Source of the DNA: Hyphomicrobiales bacterium
GTDB lineage: Bacteria; Pseudomonadota; Alphaproteobacteria; Rhizobiales; Beijerinckiaceae
Assembly (NCBI GenBank): GCA_028865375.1
Contig: JAGWKJ010000174.1
Span: forward strand, 1-5,509
Direction of reading: 5' to 3'
Length of the DNA: 5,509 nucleotides
Each line of letters begins with the position of its first letter. Positions within the stretch are counted from its first letter, which is position 1. The notes beneath the pieces were generated by a model. That model searched no databases. It was not told the DNA's origin and saw only the letters and a list, made by a program, of their open reading frames with translations. Both the position numbers and the translations under genes were made by a program. This document shows positions 1-5,509 of the stretch, piece by piece.

Positions 1-1
1 C

Positions 2-424
2 GAACCCTATGTCGTGGCGGCCGACGTCTGCGCCGCCGCGCCGCACGTCGGTCGCGGCGGCTGGACTTGGTACACGGGGTCGGCGGGCTGGATGCAGCGC
101 GCCGGCGTGGAAAGCATCCTCGGCCTGCGCCTGCGCGGCGCGCATTTGCATCTCGACCCTTGCATTCCGAAGGGTTGGCCGCGCTACGAGATGTCGGTGC
201 GACGAAACGCGGCGCGATACGACATCTTCGTCGAAAATCCGGACGGCGCCGGAGCCGGCGTGCTTTTGGCGCGACTCGACGGCGTCGAGATCGTCGAGCG
301 CCCGCTGCGGATCGAAATGTCGGACGACGGCGCTGTCCACCGCCTCGAGGTCACGTTGGGGTCGCGGCCGGCGCCGCGCGCGGGCGATGAAGGCGGGAAT
401 CTCGCCGGGATTGCGGGAACATGA
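2..424 (+). CDS. C-terminal end of a GH94 / cyclic beta-1,2-glucan synthase-like protein (5' truncated by window)
   Basis: The open frame runs in from the left edge and gives 140 residues before a TGA at 422-424; the start lies outside the window. Near the beginning it has HVGRGGWTWYTGSAGWM, followed by LGLRLRG and then DPCIPKGWPRYEM. This is the closing part of the glycoside hydrolase family 94 (glycosyltransferase 36) fold as found at the C-terminus of cyclic beta-1,2-glucan synthases (NdvB/ChvB type) and in cellobiose/chitobiose phosphorylases. In the glucan synthases this domain acts as a phosphorylase that sets glucan chain length, attached to a large membrane glycosyltransferase. The long form is inferred only from similarity of this tail, since the catalytic Asp and all upstream domains are out of view. 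The last 25 or so residues (from about SRPAPRAGDE) are low-complexity and probably a variable tail. The gene converges on the permease gene, with 11 bp between stop codons. Family is fairly sure; exact enzyme is less so. Confidence 0.85.
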   Translation, partial: EPYVVAADVCAAAPHVGRGGWTWYTGSAGWMQRAGVESILGLRLRGAHLHLDPCIPKGWPRYEMSVRRNAARYDIFVENPDGAGAGVLLARLDGVEIVERPLRIEMSDDGAVHRLEVTLGSRPAPRAGDEGGNLAGIAGT

Positions 425-435
425 TACCGATCACG

Positions 436-1427
436 CTATTTTGGCGCCGTAATCGGTTGATCGGTCGACGCGGCGCCGACGGCCCGCCGCCGTTCGCGGA
501 AACGGCTCCATTGGCCGTCGACCAATACGCCCGCGAGGATTACGCCGCCCATGACGGAAAAATTGAGCGACGACGGGATGCCGAGCAGGTTGACGAGATT
601 TTGGAGCTCTTGGAGCAGGATCGTCCCGAGGACGACGCCGATCACCGAGCCTTCGCCGCCTTTCAACGAAAACCCGCCGAGCACCGCGGCGGCGATCGCA
701 TAGAGTTCGTAGAAATTCCCGTGCGAGGCGGGCGAGATGGATCGCGTGTACATCGCGAAAAACACCGCGGATATCGCGGTGAGCGCGCCGCAGATGACAT
801 AGGCCGCCACCACGACGCGGCCGGTCCGAATGCCCGAATACCGCGCCGCCTCCTCGTTCTTGCCGACCGCGTACAAATGCCGGCCGAACACCGAGCGGTG
901 CAGGACGACCCACATCCCCGTCGCCACGATCGCCAGCGCGACGACCGAATGGGGCACGCCGTACGTGCGGCCGGCGGTCAGCCATTCGAGCGTCGGGAAA
1001 TTCTGGCCGAAGCCGAAGCCGGCGGTCGCGTCCTGCGTGTAAAAGCGAGCGGCCCCGCGATAGATCAGCAATCCGCACAGGGTGACGACGAAGGGTTGCA
1101 TGCGCAGCCGGGTGACGAGGAGGCCGTGCACCGTCCCGATCGCGACGCCGAGCGCCAGCATCGCCGCGAAGGCCAACGGCCACGGCACGCCCTCCACGGC
1201 GATGAAGTCGACGAAAAGGACGCCGACCAGCGCGATCACGGATCCCACCGACAGTTCGATGCCGCCGGTGATGATGACGAACGCCTGGCCGATCGCCGAA
1301 AGCCCGAACAGGCCGACCAAGTTCGACGTGTTCGAGATGTTGATGGGAAGCAGGAACCGCGGGTTGAGGATCGCCACCACGGCGCCGACGAAAAGGATCA
1401 GGGCGAGGAGGCCCGCGTCTTTCTTGT

Positions 1428-1431
<4 letters not shown>
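436..1431 (-). CDS. CUT2-family sugar ABC transporter permease (RbsC-like)
   Basis: This 331-residue inner-membrane protein of the RbsC/AraH/XylH type forms the sugar channel, probably as a homodimer because only one permease gene is present. The first hydrophobic helix is at about residues 7-24. The family hallmark GQAFVIITGGIELSVGSV is at 48-65, and the C-terminal loop signature ELYAIAAAVLGGFSLKGGEGS is at 242-262, a conserved cytoplasmic region facing the ATPase. Further hydrophobic segments lie around 40-57, 62-80, 85-105, 113-128, 161-178, 207-227, 263-280 and 290-305, and the tail is short and polar (RFRERRR). The frame stays open upstream to 1713, but that part is the ATPase gene read out of frame. 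The ATG at 1431-1429 overlaps the ATPase stop as ATGA, the usual translationally coupled arrangement. An AAGGGG lies about 11 nt upstream, an imperfect ribosome binding site. It is the last gene of the operon and ends with TAG 11 bp from the converging glucan synthase-like gene. The length is normal for the family; the substrate cannot be read from the permease. Confidence 0.95.
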
Positions 1432-2993
<1,562 letters not shown>

Positions 2994-2999
2994 GGCGCG

Positions 3000-3004
3000 C
3001 TCCC
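3000..3004 (-). promoter_or_regulatory. Ribosome binding site GGGAG deciding a TTG start for the ATPase
   Basis: On the minus strand GGGAG is followed by a 6-nt spacer (CGCGCC) and TTG at 2993-2991. The in-frame ATG at 2978 would lie 21 nt from this site and has nothing purine-rich at proper distance (TTCGGCGACC precedes it). Three of the five bases also belong to the 3' arm of a predicted hairpin at 3002-3044, so access could depend on RNA folding. In such GC-rich DNA a GGGAG can occur by chance, so the start choice is only favoured. Confidence 0.5.
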
Positions 3005-3044
3005 GGCGCCCGCGATCACCTTCGCGGAAATCGCCGGCGCCGGG
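3002..3044 (-). promoter_or_regulatory. Intercistronic hairpin sequestering part of the ATPase ribosome binding site
   Basis: The arms CCCGGCGCC (3002-3010) and GGCGCCGGG (3036-3044) are perfect 9-bp complements. Inside them CGCGA (3011-3015) can pair with TCGCG (3022-3026), extending the stem across a one-sided bulge. In the minus-strand transcript the distal arm includes three bases of the GGGAG preceding the TTG start. In sugar ABC operons a structure between the binding-protein gene and the next gene often keeps membrane components below the binding protein in abundance. That role is inferred here from position and pairing only. Confidence 0.5.
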
Positions 3045-3049
3045 AAGCC

Positions 3050-3076
3050 GCCGCCGGGGCCGAGGCCTCCGGCGGC
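3050..3076 (-). terminator. Intercistronic GC hairpin after the binding-protein gene (partial terminator or RNA-stabilising structure)
   Basis: GCCGCCGG (3050-3057) and CCGGCGGC (3069-3076) are perfect 8-bp arms around an 11-nt loop, starting 14 bp after the binding-protein stop codon. No U-tract follows in the minus-strand transcript, so it is not a canonical intrinsic terminator. More likely roles are protecting the 3' end of the binding-protein message from exonucleases or causing partial termination, as known for intercistronic hairpins in sugar-importer operons such as malE-malF. GC-rich DNA gives many chance stems, but the perfect arms and the location support a role. Confidence 0.45.
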
Positions 3077-3089
3077 GCGCGCGGTCAAG

Positions 3090-4052
3090 TCACTTTCCGG
3101 CCATCGCCTTCAAGGCGGCGGCGTACGCATCCACGTCGCCCTTGGCGATGATCTTGGTGGGGACGATGATGAGGTGGTTGGCCGGTATGCCGGACTTGTC
3201 ACCGCCGACGTAGGCGGCCATCAGCTTGAAGCCGCGATACGCCCATTCGAACGGCTGCTGCACGACAGTGCCGGCGATCGTGCCCTCCTTGACGCCGCCC
3301 AGCGTGATCGGGTCGTCGTCGAAGCCCACCACCGTGATTTTGCCGAGCTTTCCGGCGTCGCGGAGCGCTTCGTAGATGCGCGGCGTGTTGTAGGAGTAGA
3401 AGCCCACCATGCAGGTCACGTCGGGCGAGGCCACCAGCGCGTCTTCGACGTTCTTCTTCGCGCGCGTCTGGTCGATGTCGTCGCCGCGCACGTCGACGAG
3501 CGAGATCTTGCTGCCGGCGAGCCCGTCCTTCATGCCTTGGATGCGCTCTTTCGCGTTATCGGCGCCCAGCAGCCCGACGAAGCCGATGCACTTTCCGCCG
3601 TTCGGCATCGCCTTCTTGGCGATCTCGGCGGCCTGCTTGCCCGCGTCGACGTTCGAGGAGCCGATGTAGGCGATGCGGTTGGTCTGCGGCGCGTCGCTGT
3701 CGGTGGTGAAGAGCGCGGTCTGCGCGGCGATCTTGTTGAGACCGTCGGTCGACGTCTTGGGGTCGACGGCCGAGACCATGATTCCCTTCACGCCGGCGGT
3801 GACGAGGTCGTCCATGAGGCGCTGTTGGATCGCGACCGACGACTGCTCGGGATATTTCAGTTCGAGGGCGTAACCGGGGAGCTCGGCCTGCGCTTTTCTC
3901 ATGCCGGCTTCGGCGGCCTTCCAGAAGTCGGACGCGCCGTTGACGACGAACGCCAAGGTCGGCTTGTCGGCGGCCGACGCGGGGGCGAGCGCGGCGACGC
4001 CGGCCAGCAGTCCGGCGGCCATCAAGGCGGCGAGCGGTTTCATGTGTCTCAT
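3090..4052 (-). CDS. Periplasmic sugar-binding protein of a CUT2 ABC transporter (type I fold, Thermotoga glucose-binding-protein-like)
   Basis: This 320-residue precursor is secreted and captures sugar for the importer. The signal peptide is clear: MRHMK, a hydrophobic Ala/Leu core, and cleavage probably after ASA (27/28). The mature part is a Peripla_BP_4 two-lobe fold. It shows FVVNGASDFWKAAEAGM (35-51), VSAVDPKT (93-100), TTDSDAP (116-122), YIGSSNVDAGKQAAE (129-143), GADNAKERIQGMKDGL (163-178), VGFYSYNTPRIYEAL (216-230) and VVGFDDDP (241-248). R170 and D245 match sugar-contacting positions in ribose-binding protein. From memory, the SDFW, DSDAP and ADNAKERIQG combination fits the group typified by Thermotoga maritima glucose-binding protein better than classical RbsB; this needs a domain search. 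The ATG at 4052 has a perfect AGGAGG five bases upstream. The frame stays open to 4211, but that extension has no signal sequence and crosses the promoter region. It is the first gene of the operon. Confidence 0.96.
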   Translation of the reverse strand: MRHMKPLAALMAAGLLAGVAALAPASAADKPTLAFVVNGASDFWKAAEAGMRKAQAELPGYALELKYPEQSSVAIQQRLMDDLVTAGVKGIMVSAVDPKTSTDGLNKIAAQTALFTTDSDAPQTNRIAYIGSSNVDAGKQAAEIAKKAMPNGGKCIGFVGLLGADNAKERIQGMKDGLAGSKISLVDVRGDDIDQTRAKKNVEDALVASPDVTCMVGFYSYNTPRIYEALRDAGKLGKITVVGFDDDPITLGGVKEGTIAGTVVQQPFEWAYRGFKLMAAYVGGDKSGIPANHLIIVPTKIIAKGDVDAYAAALKAMAGK

Positions 4053-4057
4053 GGTTT

Positions 4058-4063
4058 CCTCCT
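4058..4063 (-). promoter_or_regulatory. Strong ribosome binding site AGGAGG of the binding-protein gene
   Basis: The minus strand reads AGGAGG-AAACC-ATG, a full consensus site with a 5-nt spacer that fixes the start at 4052. A second ATG at 4043 lies 14 nt away, too far. This is the strongest ribosome binding site in the operon, fitting the high expression usual for binding proteins. Confidence 0.9.
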
Positions 4064-4067
4064 GTGT

Positions 4068-4118
4068 GGCCCGCCCTTCCCAAGCGATCCCGTCGCCGCC
4101 GCCTTGGCGACGCGGGCC
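4068..4118 (-). promoter_or_regulatory. Structured 5' leader of the binding-protein transcript
   Basis: GGCCCGC (4068-4074) can pair with GCGGGCC (4112-4118), and nested within, CGTCGCC (4091-4097) pairs with GGCGACG (4106-4112) around an 8-nt loop. The two stems share base 4112, so one closes slightly short. The structure would end just 4 bases before the AGGAGG, leaving that site exposed. It may stabilise the mRNA 5' end. It matches no riboswitch I know, and the GC-rich background lowers its weight. Confidence 0.3.
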
Positions 4119-4173
4119 GTTCTGCGCGGATATTCCGGTGAATTCCGGAGGCCGGACGGAAGCTAATTCGATC

Positions 4174-4185
4174 ACTAATATTAGT
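4174..4185. promoter_or_regulatory. Candidate LacI-family operator 1, ACTAATATTAGT
   Basis: ACTAATATTAGT is a perfect 12-bp palindrome with an AT-only centre. One mismatched pair further out, another base pair is also symmetric (T4172 with A4187), giving 14 of 16 symmetric positions. It overlaps the candidate TTTACT -35 element of the leftward importer promoter, where a repressor would block polymerase. Most LacI-family operators are palindromes of 14-20 bp, many with a central CG, so the AT centre is a little atypical. The regulator gene next door makes it the natural ligand; binding is inferred. Confidence 0.55.
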
Positions 4186-4209
4186 AAAGCTGTCTTTTCC
4201 GGCATCGCC

Positions 4210-4224
4210 ACGTATCATATACGT
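4210..4224. promoter_or_regulatory. Candidate operator 2, ACGTATCATATACGT, over the repressor gene -10 element
   Basis: The 6-bp arms ACGTAT and ATACGT surround a 3-bp centre (CAT), a perfect odd palindrome. The likely -10 element TATCAT (4213-4218) of the rightward gene lies inside it, so a protein bound here would shut off that gene, consistent with autorepression. Its centre is about 37-38 bp from the centre of the ACTAATATTAGT palindrome. Both half-sites fit ACNNAT, so one protein could bind both, but the spacing of halves differs and two different regulators are possible. Confidence 0.5.
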
Positions 4225-4244
4225 CCGGGATGCGCGGATAGCGC

Positions 4245-4250
4245 GGGAGG
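4245..4250 (+). promoter_or_regulatory. Ribosome binding site GGGAGG deciding a GTG start for the LacI-family gene
   Basis: GGGAGG is followed by an 8-nt spacer and GTG at 4259. The first in-frame ATG (4352) sits at the edge of the DNA-binding domain and lacks a purine-rich site upstream. This supports the GTG start and therefore the N-terminal extension of the regulator. Confidence 0.75.
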
Positions 4251-4258
4251 ACGACGGC

Positions 4259-5374
4259 GTGACGAAGGCGGTGACGACATTGCGCGTTCGCGATCTCGGC
4301 GCCCCGCCACCGTCGCGATCGGTTCGCGGGCGCGCCGGGCGGCGCGTCACGATGTCGGACGTCGCGCAAGCGGCCGGGTGCTCGCAGACCACGGTGTCGT
4401 TCGTGCTCAATGGCACGCCCGGCATCAGCCTTTCCGCGACGACCCGCGAGCGCGTGCTCGGCGTCGCGAAGGCGCTGGGTTACGCCCCTCCCGAGGCCGC
4501 GCGCGCCGGCGCCCGCGCGCGGCGGCGCCCGCTGGTCGACGGGATGATCGGCTTCGTCGTCGACCACGTCGCGACGAGCCCAGAGGCCGTGGTGGCCATC
4601 GAAGGCGCCCGCCAGGCGTCGTGGAACGCCGGCAACGTCGTGCTCGTCGCCCAAACGCTCAACGATCCGGCGATGGAAGACCGCACCCTGCGCTTGCTGG
4701 CCGGCAAGGGCGCCGACGCGCTGGTCTACATGGCGATCTTCACGCGCGAGATCGAGCCGCCCGCGTTCCTCCGGCAAACCTCGCTGCCTGTCGTGCTGCT
4801 CAATTGCTACGCGCGCGACCACGCTTTCCCCGCGGTCGTGCCGAGCGAAATCGCCGGCGGGGAAAGCGCCACGCGTCACCTCGTCCGGCACGGCCACCGG
4901 CGCATCGCCACCATCACGGGGGAGCCGTGGATGGAAGCCGCCAAGAACCGCCTGACCGGATATCGGCGCGCCTTGGCGACCGCCGACATCCCATTCGACC
5001 GCGAACTCGTCGTCGAGGGCGACTGGTCCGCGAGCGCCGGCCACAAGGCGACGATGCAACTGCTCGCCTTGCGCGAACGCCCCACGGCCATTTTCTGCCA
5101 GAACGATCGCACCGCGATCGGATGCTACGAAGCGTTGAAGGAGCGCGGGCTGGACGTTCCCGGCGACATGTCCGTCGTGGGCTATGACGACGAGGAAATT
5201 TCTCGCCACCTGCATCCCCAGCTCACGACGTCCATCCTGCCCCACCGCGCAATGGGGCGATGGGCGATCGAACATCTCGACGCCGCCGCGGGGCGCGCCC
5301 AACGCCGCCATCCCATCGTCAAGTTGGAATGTCCGTTGGTCGAGCGCGCGTCGGTCGCCCCGCCGGGGCATTGA
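4259..5374 (+). CDS. LacI-family transcriptional repressor, probable regulator of the adjacent sugar importer
   Basis: This 371-residue protein has a LacI-type helix-turn-helix, VTMSDVAQAAGCSQTTVSFVLNG (30-52), with the hinge helix around PPEAARA (77-83), then a periplasmic-binding-protein-like sensor domain from about 95. Sensor landmarks match LacI: RLTGYRRAL (231-239, R231 aligning with LacI R197), GDWSASAG (254-261, W256 with W220), CQNDRTAIGCYEAL (280-293, N282 with N246), SVVGYDDEE (305-313, D310 with D274) and LTTSILPHRAMG (322-333). These sugar-contact positions being kept suggests a sugar effector. The recognition helix reads SQTTVSF where LacI has SYQTVSR, so its operator should differ from lac. 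It carries about 29 extra residues before the DNA-binding domain, rich in Arg and Pro, beyond the usual few; the GTG start has a good GGGAGG. Divergent from the importer operon, it is the obvious local regulator, probably repressing until sugar is present and likely autoregulated. The effector is unknown. Confidence 0.95.
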   Translation: MTKAVTTLRVRDLGAPPPSRSVRGRAGRRVTMSDVAQAAGCSQTTVSFVLNGTPGISLSATTRERVLGVAKALGYAPPEAARAGARARRRPLVDGMIGFVVDHVATSPEAVVAIEGARQASWNAGNVVLVAQTLNDPAMEDRTLRLLAGKGADALVYMAIFTREIEPPAFLRQTSLPVVLLNCYARDHAFPAVVPSEIAGGESATRHLVRHGHRRIATITGEPWMEAAKNRLTGYRRALATADIPFDRELVVEGDWSASAGHKATMQLLALRERPTAIFCQNDRTAIGCYEALKERGLDVPGDMSVVGYDDEEISRHLHPQLTTSILPHRAMGRWAIEHLDAAAGRAQRRHPIVKLECPLVERASVAPPGH

Positions 5375-5509
5375 CGCGTACCCGGCCGATTCGCCGCAGG
5401 TTCCCGGTGCTGGCCGGCGCGCTCGCGCTCGACACGCCGGCCGACGACCGACGCGACGCCCGCGAGCCGCATCGAGGGCCGAGCGGCGGCATCCGGAAGG
5501 CCGCCGTCG
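5375..5509. other. Region downstream of the repressor gene, no recognisable gene
   Basis: None of the six frames gives a protein I recognise in this stretch. One rightward frame is open from a TTG at 5371 (overlapping the repressor stop as TTGA) to the edge, giving about 46 residues. It has no family feature and no convincing ribosome binding site, so I do not call it. The region is very GC-rich, so open frames are expected by chance. Confidence 0.5.
5412..5442 (+). terminator. GC hairpin 37 bp after the repressor stop, possible terminator
   Basis: GGCCGGCG (5412-5419) and CGCCGGCC (5435-5442) are perfect 8-bp arms around a 15-nt loop. No T-run follows on either strand, so it is not a standard intrinsic terminator. 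It may pause polymerase or mark the 3' end of the repressor message. GC-rich background makes chance formation plausible. Confidence 0.3.

Larger units (their letters stand above)
4053..4258. promoter_or_regulatory. Divergent promoter region between the importer operon and the LacI-family gene
   Basis: These 206 bp separate the two translation starts and must hold both promoters. An AT-rich island at 4161-4224 (39 of 64 bases A or T) stands out in otherwise GC-rich sequence. Rightward, TATCAT at 4213-4218 is a good -10 (5/6) with a weak CTGTCT -35 at 4190-4195 and a 17-bp spacer. Leftward candidates are weak: TCGAAT preceded by TGA (4171 to 4166) as an extended -10, or TTTACT (4188 to 4183) as a -35. 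I cannot fix the leftward start, but it probably lies near 4150-4165, giving a leader of about 100 nt. Two perfect inverted repeats lie in the island. Confidence 0.7.

Noticed and set aside
443..477. Inverted repeat GGCGCCG / CGGCGCC as a bidirectional terminator for the converging genes
   Set aside because: It lies inside the permease coding sequence, has a 21-nt loop and no T-run on either side; GGCGCC motifs are common in this DNA.
4053..4211. Binding-protein gene starting at 4211 rather than 4052
   Set aside because: The extra 53 residues carry no signal sequence, would bury the real signal peptide, and cross the AT-rich promoter island; the ATG at 4052 has a perfect AGGAGG.
4181..5371. 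396-codon leftward open frame opposite the repressor gene
   Set aside because: The opposite strand encodes a full LacI-family protein with all landmark residues; this frame shows only composition-driven sequence and no ribosome binding site.
5371..5509. Small rightward open frame from TTG overlapping the repressor stop
   Set aside because: About 46 residues to the window edge with no recognisable motif or ribosome binding site, and it crosses a hairpin; not supportable without the following sequence.

Overview
The window is strongly GC-rich (third codon positions almost all G or C) and looks like the chromosome of a high-GC proteobacterium. An alphaproteobacterium is the best guess, because a cyclic beta-1,2-glucan synthase-type GH94 protein sits beside an RbsB/RbsA/RbsC-type sugar importer with a LacI-family regulator. 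That placement is inference from gene content and base composition only.

Layout. Positions 2-424 (+) are the last 140 codons of a GH94/cyclic beta-1,2-glucan synthase-like protein whose start lies off the left edge. It converges, with only 11 bp between stop codons, on a three-gene leftward operon. In transcription order the operon is a periplasmic sugar-binding protein (4052 to 3090), a double-domain sugar ABC ATPase (2993 to 1428) and a CUT2-family permease (1431 to 436). ATPase and permease overlap by 4 bp (ATGA). Binding protein and ATPase are separated by 96 bp holding two strong GC hairpins, one of which covers the ATPase ribosome binding site. Divergent from the operon, a LacI-family repressor gene runs rightward (4259-5374). 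The last 135 bp (5375-5509) contain a hairpin and no gene I can recognise.

How it works together. The binding protein captures a monosaccharide in the periplasm, the permease (probably a homodimer) passes it through the inner membrane, and the ATPase powers import. The LacI-type protein most likely senses the sugar or a derivative and controls the shared 206-bp promoter region. That region holds an AT-rich island (39 A/T of 64 bases at 4161-4224) with two perfect inverted repeats, ACTAATATTAGT and ACGTATCATATACGT, which are the best operator candidates. No kinase, isomerase or dehydrogenase is present, so the substrate cannot be read from linked catabolic genes. The binding protein resembles the Thermotoga glucose-binding-protein-like group more than classical ribose-binding protein.

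I see no previously undescribed system, mobile element, CRISPR array or RNA gene. This is a well-formed, ordinary sugar-uptake locus. The points worth a second look are the operator pair, the structured intercistronic region, a probable TTG start for the ATPase and an N-terminal extension on the repressor.
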